Source: Xanthomonas floridensis (lineage in GTDB: Bacteria; Pseudomonadota; Gammaproteobacteria; Xanthomonadales; Xanthomonadaceae). Taken from it: a stretch of 37,754 nucleotides of DNA. Below are positions 1 to 11,095 of the stretch, piece by piece. The first letter of the stretch is position 1, and the number at the start of each line of letters is the position of its first letter. The stretch lies in contig NZ_LXNG01000030.1 of NCBI RefSeq assembly GCF_001642575.1, positions 1-37,754 on the forward strand, given 5' to 3'. Under the pieces are notes generated by a model. It saw only the letters and a list, made by a program, of their open reading frames with translations, did not search any database and was not told where the DNA came from. A program made the position numbers and the translations under genes.

Positions 1-2
1 AT

Positions 3-239
3 CTGCGAACCCGACCCTACACGCCGCGCACCAATGGCAAGGCCGAACGGCTGGTGCAGACCAGCCTGCGAGAATGGGCCTATGCGCGCTCCTATACCGA
101 CTCCACGCAACGCGCCAACGCCTTCCAGGGCTGGCTGCATCACTACAACTGGCATCGGCCACACGCCAGCCTCGGCTACAAACCCCCCATCTCCCGAATT
201 CCAATTCCAATGAACAACGTGATGGGTTTACACAGCTAG
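3..239 (+). mobile_element. IS481-type transposase, C-terminal fragment cut by the window edge
   Basis: The reading frame is open from base 3 to the stop at 237-239 and has no start inside the window. It encodes the end of a DDE transposase/integrase core: the NGKAER segment, where the catalytic Glu of the DDE triad is expected, is followed by WLHHYNWHRPHASL and KPPISR, both typical of IS481-family C termini. The family cuts and joins its own terminal inverted repeats. The right end of the element probably lies just after the stop, near 225-245, but the left end is outside the window so the inverted repeat cannot be matched. An intact element upstream and a truncated copy are both possible. 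Confidence 0.85.
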
Positions 240-474
240 GGCCAGCGCTGTCAGTGGGCGTCGGGGTTTTCCTACTGCGTCGGTCGCTGAAGACGGGCAA
301 CATAGGAGGCTGCATCCGGTTCCAACAGGGTCTACCGCATGCCCAGCATCCGTCGCCGGCCCCGCCTCCATTACGGGCGGTCACGCGCAGAGGTGGGCAT
401 CTGATGGAGAGGCAGCGAAGCGACTCACCTGTGGGCACCTGTTCGAAGCATGCTGGATTGTTGAGAGAGCACCT

Positions 475-1131
475 ATGAACGAAGCAAAAGAAGCCCGCGC
501 AACACTCCACAACGCACCTCAGAAAGGTGCGTTCTACATCTTCAGGCCGGATATGCGCGGTGGTCGGTCTGGACATGGGGTGGTCTTTGAGAACGAGAAG
601 GCGCTACGCCCAGAAGGGAGAGGAATTATTCGGCCAACGGACGGAGGGTTCCCGCTTCTGAAAGAAGCTCCGCGCCTTCGATATAACCAAAGTCGAGGAC
701 AGATGCCGAATGATCTGCAAGGTGGCTTTAGCGGATACTGGCTAACCTCTGACCCGTTGAAAAAAGTGCTTGAATCGATTGATCCCGAAGGGTTCGAGTT
801 CGTGCCCTGCGATTTTCTTTTGGAAGACGGATCGCAAGGCCCTCAACATTACTTGTGTGATGTCACCAGAGTGATTGATGCCATCGACGAGGGTGCGTCA
901 ACGGTGAAGGTTCTGACGGAGGGATATTCGAAAGGCAAGTACTTCGATCTGACTGGCGGTGCGAGCTTGGCTTTCGATAAGGAAGTCGTTGCATCGGCCC
1001 ACGTCTTTCGGACGCCGTACACAGCAGACGCTTTCTGCGATCGCCTATTACGTGATGCGCTGATCGAAAACGGGTTCGGCAGATCACCAAAAACACGTGG
1101 AGTCCGACTTATCGACGCTTCGGATTACTGA
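475..1131 (+). CDS. putative immunity protein, Imm11/DUF1629-like
   Basis: This 218-residue soluble protein has no signal peptide or membrane segment. The pattern of an N-terminal extension, a central FSGYWLTSDPL segment, then FVPCDFLLEDGS, YLCDVTRVIDAID and a C-terminal LLRDALIENGF resembles the DUF1629/Imm11 family, which in polymorphic toxin systems is usually encoded next to a toxin. The ATG follows a weak purine-rich GAGAG. The stop is 30 bases before the next gene, which starts with an AHH nuclease domain, so this is the obvious candidate to neutralise that nuclease. The DNA is clearly AT-richer than the core genome of the window. Family assignment is from pattern memory; the pairing with the nuclease is inference from position. 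Confidence 0.65.
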   Translation: MNEAKEARATLHNAPQKGAFYIFRPDMRGGRSGHGVVFENEKALRPEGRGIIRPTDGGFPLLKEAPRLRYNQSRGQMPNDLQGGFSGYWLTSDPLKKVLESIDPEGFEFVPCDFLLEDGSQGPQHYLCDVTRVIDAIDEGASTVKVLTEGYSKGKYFDLTGGASLAFDKEVVASAHVFRTPYTADAFCDRLLRDALIENGFGRSPKTRGVRLIDASDY

Positions 1132-1161
1132 CTGTCTATCGCGACCAAAGAGCCGACAAGC

Positions 1162-5130
<3,969 letters not shown>

Positions 5131-5170
5131 CCGGAACACGTGCAGCAAGTTGAATCATCGAGAGAACACT

Positions 5171-5806
5171 ATGGACATGCAGAACACCTCCGCACTACCC
5201 GATGCCCACGGGTCGGAACGCACGCTAAAAGAATCGATCCAGGCCCTGGCGGCGATGATCGGGACGCTGCAACGGCGCGAGCACGCATTGGACGAACTGG
5301 TCCGGGAACAGCTGCAGCTTCTGCAGAGCGCCGTCAACAGTGCCGATCAGCGCGTCAATCGCGTCGTGGAAAGCGCACTTCCCCGGCTGACGCAATTGAG
5401 CAATCAGGCGCTGACGCAAACGCTGGAACCGGCGGCCGAGCGATTCAACAAGAAGATGGCAACTGCGGAGCAGACGGTCCAGCAGGCGACCCAGCGTTAC
5501 GCGCACACACAGCGTTCCCTGGAAACAACGACAACGCGGCGCATGTGGATCGCATCGATTGCCCTGGTGGTGGCGGGTATCATCAGCGTCGTCGTCGCCG
5601 GCTACGCGCTCTACAGCACAAAAGCGGCTATCACTGAAGCCGCCCAACTCAGGGCGGAAATCGCCTTTTTGGATCGTGTTGCTCGTGCCAATCTTGTTGC
5701 CTGTGGCAAGGACAGGCTATGCGCCGAGATCGACAAGAAAGGGCCGCGCTACGGCGATCAGGGCCAATTTCGTGTGATCGCTCAGCGTCAAACAACCGCA
5801 CGTTAG
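5171..5806 (+). CDS. coiled-coil protein with one transmembrane helix, unknown function
   Basis: The start chosen is the ATG at 5171, 40 bases after the giant AHH gene, because the longer frame runs back into the Gly-codon tail of that gene. The 211-residue protein has a heptad-like helical region at about 15-118 (LVREQLQLLQSAV and similar), one transmembrane helix at about 125-148, and a short C-terminal domain with Cys178 and Cys184 and the motif GPRYGDQGQFRV. A helical coil plus one helix plus a small Cys-containing tail recalls accessory membrane proteins coded next to mobilisation genes, but I do not recognise the family with confidence. Its spacing suggests co-transcription with the AHH gene, so a delivery, adaptor or second immunity role is possible. 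Confidence 0.7.
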   Translation: MDMQNTSALPDAHGSERTLKESIQALAAMIGTLQRREHALDELVREQLQLLQSAVNSADQRVNRVVESALPRLTQLSNQALTQTLEPAAERFNKKMATAEQTVQQATQRYAHTQRSLETTTTRRMWIASIALVVAGIISVVVAGYALYSTKAAITEAAQLRAEIAFLDRVARANLVACGKDRLCAEIDKKGPRYGDQGQFRVIAQRQTTAR

Positions 5807-5947
5807 ATCTCTCGATTTCTGAAAACTTTGGGACGCGCAATCTGTAAGATCAAACGAAAATGTGCTTCCAATCAATTTTTTGACCGCAGATTCACAACAT
5901 GAACTGCAAGTGGATATGATCGCTGCTCAATACTTGCAGGGGGAAGC

Positions 5948-6220
5948 ATGGAACATTTTTCTATCGGCGTTATGACATGGGCGTTTGGCCTGGGGTTGCC
6001 TCTTCTATGGCTGATCGGTCACGGCATGCGCTTAGTAAATGCTTACTCGATGAAGCGCGAGCCACCAACTCATAGGCTAGGATTTTATCTTCCGGCCTGC
6101 TTCGTGTTAGGACTGGCCTTTGGCTGTTTTGCACAACCGCTTTGGGAAAAAGCGCTTGCTTGCAAAGAACAAGGCGGAAAGATAGGTGCATGCATGTTTA
6201 TACCCGGATACAGCCCGTAG
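5948..6220 (+). CDS. small two-helix membrane protein, unknown
   Basis: A 90-residue protein with two predicted membrane helices, at about 7-26 and 44-62. The start is well supported by a GGGGG-rich Shine-Dalgarno sequence 5-9 bases upstream. The second helix is followed by a Cys-containing tail (ACKEQGGKIGACMF). It lies 141 bases after the preceding gene in an AT-rich gap, so it may have its own promoter. It resembles no family I can name. As a short membrane protein at the end of a toxin-like cluster it could be an additional immunity or lysis-type protein, but that is conjecture. Confidence 0.6.
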   Translation: MEHFSIGVMTWAFGLGLPLLWLIGHGMRLVNAYSMKREPPTHRLGFYLPACFVLGLAFGCFAQPLWEKALACKEQGGKIGACMFIPGYSP

Positions 6221-6237
6221 ATCACTTCAACGGAAAG

Positions 6238-6262
6238 TAAAAAAGCCGCCCAGATGGGCGGC
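6238..6262 (-). terminator. intrinsic terminator for the minus-strand methylase
   Basis: A 7-bp stem GCCGCCC (6245-6251) and GGGCGGC (6256-6262) with loop AGAT is followed on the minus strand by a run of T (A on the plus strand at 6239-6244). It lies 8 bases beyond the stop of the methylase gene and may also stop transcription coming from the plus-strand gene. Confidence 0.85.
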
Positions 6263-6269
6263 TAGTGAA

Positions 6270-6932
6270 TCAAATACTCGCCCGCGTGTTGCCAAGCCTT
6301 TGGCGGGTGACAGAGGCGTATTGGTCGGTCACCTCGATTCCGACTGCCTCGAATCCTTCCAACTGCGCAGCCACCAAAGTGGTTCCGCTGCCAGCAAACG
6401 GATCGAGCACGCGCCCATCTGACTCGCAGATGCGTACCAGCTGCCGCATCAACTCGGTGGGCTTGCCGGTCAGGTGGTGCTTACTAGCCTTGCGCACCGA
6501 CTCACGGATGACACCCGGCAGCACAGGCGCATGGCGATCCAGCGGCATGTTGCCCTTGCTGCCCCAGACGATGTATTCGGCCTGGTTGCGAAACCGGCCC
6601 AGTTGCGGCCGCACGCCCTCGGTCTTGTCCCAGACGGTGATGCCGCGCCAGGTGAAGCCGGCAATCTGCAGCGCGTCGGTGGTCAGCGGCAGCTGCTGCC
6701 AGTCGGTGAATAGCAGCACCGGTGCGCCGTCCTTGAGTACGCGCGCGCACTCGGACAGCCACAGGTGCATCCATTTCAGGTGAGAGCGTTGGTCGCGTTC
6801 GTCGCCGACGAAGTCGGCATGCAGTTGCGCGCCACCGCCCTGGACGTACTTTGCCGAGGGCGGCTTGGCCCGCGCGGCCGCGTGCAGCCCACCGCTGGCA
6901 TGCGGCGGATCAGTGATCAGCGCGTCGAACAA
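6270..6932 (-). pseudogene. phage-type beta-class DNA methylase, 5' end decayed
   Basis: The open frame encodes 220 residues with the motif order of beta-class N4-cytosine/N6-adenine methyltransferases: catalytic motif IV DPPH at residues 8-11 comes first, the S-adenosylmethionine motif DPFAGSGTT at 177-185 comes later, with TGKPTEL just before it. The only in-frame start is TTG at 6932, four codons after a stop, so the usual 15-30 residues before DPPY are missing. In the next minus-strand frame, bases 7002-6949 read a fitting lead-in (VNENPAVHDGAVSIL), which points to small indels. Motif IV has His where an aromatic residue is normal. It is probably a prophage relic, possibly inactive; if translated from TTG it would still give a nearly complete fold. 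Confidence 0.6.
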
Positions 6933-7025
6933 ATTTGCTTCGCGTGATCAGGATGCTCACGGCGCCATCGTGCACGGCTGGGTTTTCATTGACATGCCCC
7001 AAGAATCGGAGCGAGTATTCCTACG

Positions 7026-7243
7026 TCGCCGCACAATCGGCGACCGGGATTGGCGTCCCGAATCAAAAGGCGCACCAGCGCCCATCGACCGATGCAAGGC
7101 GCTTTTTTATCGCCAGCGTCGTCGCGGGCGCATGCCGGCCAGCTTTATGGCGGGCGGTGCGCGGGGGCCGCAAGGCCCACCGGTTCCTTTTGGCCGGCAC
7201 GCCAACCGCGTACCGTCCACCACCCCGATTGGCGTCTGGGTGG
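7026..7243 (+). ncRNA. hairpin-rich structured leader upstream of two small genes
   Basis: The plus strand can form successive stems: TCGCCG/CGGCGA (7026-7043), CGGGA/TCCCG (7045-7060), GGCGC/GCGCC (7069-7082), GCGCC/GGCGC followed by six T (7078-7108), GGGCC/GGCCC capped by a GCAA tetraloop (7165-7178), TTGGC/GCCAA (7190-7205) and CCACCC/GGGTGG (7220-7243). The third and fourth stems share bases 7078-7082 and exclude each other, as in an attenuator. The small gene at 7272 begins 28 bases after the last stem. From memory this layout resembles leaders before small regulatory genes of P4-type satellites, which I cannot verify here. It also fills the gap between 6932 and 7272. Confidence 0.55.
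7078..7108 (+). terminator. terminator-like hairpin inside the leader
   Basis: GCGCC (7078-7082) pairs with GGCGC (7098-7102); an inner CATC/GATG pair lies at 7083-7086 and 7091-7094; six T follow at 7103-7108. The 5' arm can instead pair with GGCGC at 7069-7073, so termination could be conditional. Confidence 0.55.
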
Positions 7244-7271
7244 CGGACTCAAAACACAAAAGGAATTCAGC

Positions 7272-7490
7272 ATGTGTTACTACACCCAAGAAATGCCCGC
7301 GTTTGCGGCACGTCAGCTCGCCCATCATTTCGATTTGACCGCCATCGTCGTTGAATGGAGCGGTGCCGACTCGCTCAACGTGACGCCGAGCCTCAAAGGC
7401 ATTGGCAAGCCCATCCGCATCCTCACGCCTGTCGATGTCGATGTAGCGGTTGTTGCCGTTGATGGCTCGTTTGCGGAGGCTCAGCGATGA
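7272..7490 (+). CDS. small phage-like protein, unknown
   Basis: A 72-residue protein beginning MCYYTQEMPAFAARQL. The ATG at 7272 has an AGGAA Shine-Dalgarno at 7260-7264. Longer versions of this frame reach back into the structured leader and are not credible. The protein is soluble, with a Val/Asp-rich C-terminal half (PVDVDVAVVAVDG). Its stop overlaps the start of the next gene in an ATGA arrangement, so the two are translationally coupled. The preceding leader and the nearby methylase and tRNA suggest a prophage or satellite regulatory gene. I do not recognise a domain. Confidence 0.6.
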   Translation: MCYYTQEMPAFAARQLAHHFDLTAIVVEWSGADSLNVTPSLKGIGKPIRILTPVDVDVAVVAVDGSFAEAQR

Positions 7491-7870
7491 GCGCCAACAA
7501 GCAATTCCGCGTCTGCGCGGGCGTCGTCCTCAGCTTCGAGACAATGCGGGGCTACTTGCTGGCGATGCTGCATTCCGATGCACAGCAAGAAGTGGCGCCG
7601 GTTCTGATCGCCTGCGAAGCGACCGGCCTTGAAGAGGTCTTGCTAGGCGGCGATGCGCAGAGCATCGTACTGGGCAAGTTGCATGTCTGCATGCGTGTCG
7701 ATTCTGCACTTGAGTCCTCACTTGGTTGCGCAAGCAAGCACGGGCCAGTGGAGGCGCACGACGAACACGTCGGGTGCAATCGCTTATCCAGTAGATGTAG
7801 ACCACGTGATCCTGTGCGGCCCTGGGCAGACCTCGGTAGAAGACACGGCTGCATCCGCCTGGCCACATGA
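7487..7870 (+). CDS. small protein coupled to the preceding gene, 3' half doubtful
   Basis: The start overlaps the previous stop (ATGA at 7487-7490). Residues 1 to about 72 (MSANKQFRVCAGVVLSFE to RVDSALES) look like a normal folded alpha/beta protein. Residues after about 75 are rich in Arg, Cys, His and Trp and lack protein-like periodicity, which suggests a frameshift or deletion near 7710 with read-through into non-coding DNA. No family is recognised. The intact form was probably a short phage or island protein acting with its coupled neighbour. Confidence 0.45.
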   Translation: MSANKQFRVCAGVVLSFETMRGYLLAMLHSDAQQEVAPVLIACEATGLEEVLLGGDAQSIVLGKLHVCMRVDSALESSLGCASKHGPVEAHDEHVGCNRLSSRCRPRDPVRPWADLGRRHGCIRLAT

Positions 7871-7951
7871 CCTGCAAGATGACGCAATGTGATCTCCAAG
7901 AGTGTGCCGGCAATGAAGGCCCGCGCTAGCCGGCGCATGCCATCCCACTTC

Positions 7952-7979
7952 GTGGCCGTGGAGCATGCTCCACGGCCAC
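7952..7979. repeat. perfect 28-bp palindrome
   Basis: Bases 7952-7965 and 7966-7979 are exact reverse complements with no spacer (GTGGCCGTGGAGCA and TGCTCCACGGCCAC). There is no T run on either side, so a simple terminator is unlikely. It lies 71 bp from the 3' end of the tRNA gene, at the edge of the accessory region, where recombination or operator sites would be expected. Function unknown. Confidence 0.8.
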
Positions 7980-7981
7980 TG

Positions 7982-8003
7982 ATTTTCCCGGCAATTTTCC
8001 CGG
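7982..8003. repeat. two direct copies of ATTTTCCCGG
   Basis: ATTTTCCCGG occurs at 7982-7991 and again at 7994-8003, a period of 12 bp, between the 28-bp palindrome and the tRNA terminator. Short direct repeats beside a tRNA gene are typical of integrase arm-binding sites, but no integrase is present in the window. Confidence 0.6.
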
Positions 8004-8007
8004 AGAC

Positions 8008-8031
8008 ACAAAAAAGGCGCCTACGGCGCCC
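8008..8031 (-). terminator. intrinsic terminator after tRNA-Lys
   Basis: GGCGCC (8016-8021) and GGCGCC (8025-8030) form a 6-bp stem with loop TAC. On the minus strand the stem is followed by a T run (A at 8010-8015). It lies about 20 bases beyond the tRNA 3' end. Confidence 0.8.
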
Positions 8032-8050
8032 TCTAAGCTGCTGATTTAGT

Positions 8051-8126
8051 TGGTGGGCCGTGATGGATTCGAACCATCGACCAAAAGATTAAAAGTCTTC
8101 TGCTCTACCGACTGAGCTAACGGCCC
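8051..8126 (-). tRNA. tRNA-Lys, anticodon TTT
   Basis: The 76 bases fold as a full cloverleaf on the minus strand. The acceptor stem is GGGCCGT/ACGGCCC with discriminator A, and CCA is encoded in the gene. The D stem is GCTC/GAGC, the anticodon stem GAAGA/TCTTT with loop CTTTTAA giving anticodon TTT, and the T stem GATGG/CCATC with loop TTCGAAT. A terminator follows. The accessory DNA begins directly beyond its 3' end, the usual place for phage and island integration. Confidence 0.97.
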
Positions 8127-8173
8127 ACTGACCCGACTGTGCGCCGGGGTGCGCATTCTACCCTACACAGGCG

Positions 8174-8848
8174 TCAAGACGAAATCGCGTAATGCGTGGG
8201 GTCCTGAACGCCGGCATCGGCGAAGCCGGCGGCGCGCAGCCGGCAGGCGTCGCAGTGGCCGCAGGCGCGTCCGTCGGCGTCGGCGCGGTAGCAGGACACG
8301 GTTAGGCCGAAGTCCACGCCCAGGCGCACGCCTTCGCGCACGATGTCGGCCTTGCTGAGGAACTGCAGCGGCGCGTGGACGCGCAGGCCGGCGCCCTCCA
8401 CGCCGGCCTTGGTCGCCAGGTTGGCGAGCACCTCGAATGCGCGCACGAATTCCGGCCGGCAGTCCGGATAACCCGAATAATCGACCGCATTGACGCCGCA
8501 GAACAGGTCGTTGGCGCCGACCACTTCGGCCCAGCCCAACGCCAGCGACAGCATGATGGTGTTGCGGGCCGGTACGTAGGTGACCGGGATGCCATCGCCG
8601 CCTGCGTCCGGCACCTCGATGTCGTCGGTGAGCGCCGAGCCGCCAATGCTGCGCAGATCCACATCGACCACCTTGTGCGCAACCACGCCCTGCGCTGCGG
8701 CAATGCGTGCGGCGGCATCCAGCTCGGAAGTGTGGCGTTGACCGTAGCGCACGCTCAACGCGTACACGGCAAAGCCCTGCTCCTGCGCGAGCGCAATGAC
8801 GGCGGCGGAGTCCATGCCTCCGGACAACAGAACGACAGCTTTTTTCAT
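8174..8848 (-). CDS. queC: 7-cyano-7-deazaguanine synthase QueC
   Basis: QueC converts 7-carboxy-7-deazaguanine to the nitrile preQ0 with ATP and ammonia, in the cytosolic pathway to the tRNA wobble base queuosine. The 224 residues carry the ATP-pyrophosphatase P-loop SGGMDS at 9-14 and a C-terminal zinc site formed by Cys186, Cys196, Cys199 and Cys202. The length is normal. It is the last gene of the minus-strand block, 120 bases after queE, which makes its substrate, so the two form a pathway pair. The stop lies 47 bases from the tRNA-Lys gene, and no clear terminator is seen between them. Confidence 0.97.
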   Translation of the reverse strand: MKKAVVLLSGGMDSAAVIALAQEQGFAVYALSVRYGQRHTSELDAAARIAAAQGVVAHKVVDVDLRSIGGSALTDDIEVPDAGGDGIPVTYVPARNTIMLSLALGWAEVVGANDLFCGVNAVDYSGYPDCRPEFVRAFEVLANLATKAGVEGAGLRVHAPLQFLSKADIVREGVRLGVDFGLTVSCYRADADGRACGHCDACRLRAAGFADAGVQDPTHYAISS

Positions 8849-8968
8849 TTCAGGAAGGCATCGACAGCATCAAGACGCAAAGGCTAGCAGGGTCGGCGCC
8901 AGGCCGCGACGGCGCCGTCGGTTCGGCATGCATATCGGGCAAGGCGACGTGCCGGTCAGTTGCCGCCC

Positions 8969-9658
8969 TTAGCGGCCCGGCTCGTCGTCCCAGAGGATCT
9001 TGTGCAGCTGCATCTGGAAGCGCACCGGCAGGCGATCGGCGACGATCCAGTCGGCCAACTCCCGAGGCGTGACCTCGCTCTTGCTGGGCGAAAACCACAC
9101 CGTGCAACGACGCTCGAGCGCGTGCGCCGCGACGATCTCGCGCGACCACTCGTAATCGGCGCGACCACAAATGACGAACTTGATCTGGTCACGTGCGGTC
9201 AGCAGAGGCAAGTTGTCCCAGCGGTTGCGCTGCGCTTCGCCGGAGGCGGGCGTCTTGATGTCGACTACGCGCGAGACCCGCGCATCGACCTCGGAGACAT
9301 CCAGTGCGCCGGAGGTTTCCAGCGAGACATCGAAGCCCGCATCGCAGAGCTTTTGCAGCAGTACCAGACAGCGCTTTTGCGCCAGCGGCTCACCGCCGGT
9401 CACGCAGACATGCCGCACGCCATGGCTGGCGACTTCAGCCACAATCGCGTCGATGTCATGCCACTGGCCACCGTGAAACGCGTAGGCGGTGTCGCAGTAG
9501 GTGCAGCGCAACGGGCAACCGGTCAGGCGCACGAACACGGTTGGCCAGCCAGCCGCCTCGGCTTCGCCTTGCAGGGACAGGAAAATTTCGGTGATCTTCA
9601 ATCGCGGCAATGGCGACTGGACGATCTCGCTGGGGACGGCGGCGGCGTTCATGGGCAA
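8969..9658 (-). CDS. queE: 7-carboxy-7-deazaguanine synthase QueE (radical SAM)
   Basis: QueE rearranges 6-carboxy-tetrahydropterin to 7-carboxy-7-deazaguanine, the step before QueC. The 229-residue protein has the radical SAM cluster motif CPLRCTYC (Cys48, Cys52, Cys55) and the following VTGGEPL. The N-terminal IFLSLQGE segment matches the family. A second Met at residue 3 could be the true start. It begins 36 bases after cpoB and so is probably read through from the tol-pal transcript. This protein belongs to the standard Cx3Cx2C group. Confidence 0.96.
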   Translation of the reverse strand: MPMNAAAVPSEIVQSPLPRLKITEIFLSLQGEAEAAGWPTVFVRLTGCPLRCTYCDTAYAFHGGQWHDIDAIVAEVASHGVRHVCVTGGEPLAQKRCLVLLQKLCDAGFDVSLETSGALDVSEVDARVSRVVDIKTPASGEAQRNRWDNLPLLTARDQIKFVICGRADYEWSREIVAAHALERRCTVWFSPSKSEVTPRELADWIVADRLPVRFQMQLHKILWDDEPGR

Positions 9659-9694
9659 AGTATGCGCCGCGCCAACCGGCGACGACGCGCGGGC

Positions 9695-10513
9695 TCAGCG
9701 CAGTTGCTGGCCGAGGCGGATGGACTGCAGGCGTTCCTGGGCCACACGTGCTGCGTCGGAGCCGGGATACTGCGAGACGACCTGCTGCAAGGTTTGCTGG
9801 GCTTCGTTGTTCTTGCCTTCGCCGTACTGCGACAGGCCAAGCTTCAACAGACCGCCAGCGGCCTTGTCATGCGTGGGATAGCGGCTGACGAGATCGCGGA
9901 ACTGCGCCTCGGCCAGCTGGAAATTTCGGGTGGCGTAATAACTCTCACCCAGCCAATACAAGGCATTGGGGGTGTAGACGCCGTTGGGATACAGCTCGAG
10001 GAAACTCAGGAACAGCTGCGACGCATCGTCGTACTTGCCATTCTTCAGTGCATCGAACGCAACGTTGTAGGCAGTGCGCTCATCGTTGCTGACGGCCAGG
10101 GTGCCTGGATCGCCGTGAACAGTGGGCGGCTTCTCGGAAGTGGCCGCCGCTGCAGGCCGCGCGGCCGGAGCCGGGGCTGGGGTGACGCTGCCGGTGGCAG
10201 AAGGCAACGGAGGCGTTGCGCCACCTGCACCTTCCAGCCGGTTCAGACGTCCGTCCAGGTCCAGATACTGGTCCTTGGACTGTTGCTTGAGTTGCTCGTT
10301 GTCGTGCTGCAGCTGTTCAACGGTCGCGCGCAATGCCTGCAGGTCCGAACGCGCCTGCTGCAGCTGATTGAGAAGATCGTTGTTGGCCTGGCTGTTGGCC
10401 TGCTGTTGCTCGAGCACGGCCACACGATCAGCGAGACTGGCTCGCTGGGCGTATGCCGGCGCGGCGACCACAAGGGCCGCCGCGACGAACAGGGATGTCA
10501 CTCGAAAGCGCAT
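9695..10513 (-). CDS. cpoB: cell division coordinator CpoB (YbgF)
   Basis: A periplasmic partner of the Tol-Pal machine that links outer-membrane constriction with peptidoglycan synthesis. The 272 residues show a signal peptide ending in AYAQ near residue 22, an N-terminal coiled coil (about 28-93, the trimerisation domain of the family), a Pro/Ala-rich linker (about 98-130) and three C-terminal TPR repeats (starting AYNVAFDALKNGKYDDA, PNALYWLGESYYATRNF and AAGGLLKLGLSQYGEGK). The start is 6 bases after the pal stop, which indicates tight co-expression. This is the normal final gene of the tol-pal cluster. Confidence 0.95.
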   Translation of the reverse strand: MRFRVTSLFVAAALVVAAPAYAQRASLADRVAVLEQQQANSQANNDLLNQLQQARSDLQALRATVEQLQHDNEQLKQQSKDQYLDLDGRLNRLEGAGGATPPLPSATGSVTPAPAPAARPAAAATSEKPPTVHGDPGTLAVSNDERTAYNVAFDALKNGKYDDASQLFLSFLELYPNGVYTPNALYWLGESYYATRNFQLAEAQFRDLVSRYPTHDKAAGGLLKLGLSQYGEGKNNEAQQTLQQVVSQYPGSDAARVAQERLQSIRLGQQLR

Positions 10514-10519
10514 CGCTTC

Positions 10520-11038
10520 TTACTGAGCCGTATACACGATTTCGACGCGACGGTTCTGCGACCAGCAGCTTTCGCTGGTTTCGGTGCAGACCGGACGCTC
10601 TTCACCGTAGCTGACGACGGTCAGCTGGCTGGCCGAACCACCGGCAGCCTGCAGCGACGACGACACGGCATTGCCGCGACGCTCGCCCAGACCCATGTTG
10701 TACTCACGCGAACCGCGTTCGTCGGCATTGCCCTGCAGGGTGATGCGCGAAGAAGGACGGTCACGCAGGTACTTGGCGTGGCACGCCATGATGGCCTGGA
10801 ACTCCGGCTTCAGGGAGTCCTGATCCAGATCGAAGTAGACAACGCGCTGGCGCAGGCAGGCATCGGTATCCAGGTCGCCCGGGCCGTACAGGCCGGAGGT
10901 GGACGGACCGGTGGGCACGGAGGAACCAGCGGTGGTATCGGTTGCCGGAGGCGGAGTTTCCTTCACCTTCTTGGAGCAACCAGCCAGCACGGCAACGGAC
11001 AACAGGGAGACAAGCAAGACGCGGGTGGACTTGTTCAT
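10520..11038 (-). CDS. pal: peptidoglycan-associated lipoprotein Pal
   Basis: Pal is an outer-membrane lipoprotein that binds peptidoglycan and is moved to the division site by Tol. The start chosen is the Met of MNKSTRVLL at 11038, because it gives a typical lipoprotein signal with lipobox LAGC and modified Cys21; a longer frame has no such signal. The 172-residue precursor has a Pro/Thr-rich linker and an OmpA-like C-terminal domain with the NADERGSREYNMGLGERR motif that binds diaminopimelate. The mature body contains further cysteines (CLRQ, CHAK and CTETSESC), more than in the E. coli protein. It starts 57 bases after the tolB stop. Confidence 0.96.
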   Translation of the reverse strand: MNKSTRVLLVSLLSVAVLAGCSKKVKETPPPATDTTAGSSVPTGPSTSGLYGPGDLDTDACLRQRVVYFDLDQDSLKPEFQAIMACHAKYLRDRPSSRITLQGNADERGSREYNMGLGERRGNAVSSSLQAAGGSASQLTVVSYGEERPVCTETSESCWSQNRRVEIVYTAQ

Positions 11039-11095
11039 GGGATACCTATGGAGGCTCTGGGCCAATGAGTGATTTAACGCAGCGAAATATTAACA

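Noticed and set aside
74..478. 134-residue plus-strand frame over the transposase end
   Set aside because: Out of frame with the transposase and with no start signal or homology.
5807..5947. Promoter with TTGACC at 5880 and TATGAT at 5915
   Set aside because: The 29-base spacing is too long for a sigma-70 promoter.
8960..11068. Plus-strand 702-residue frame
   Set aside because: Antisense to queE, cpoB and pal; no conserved features.
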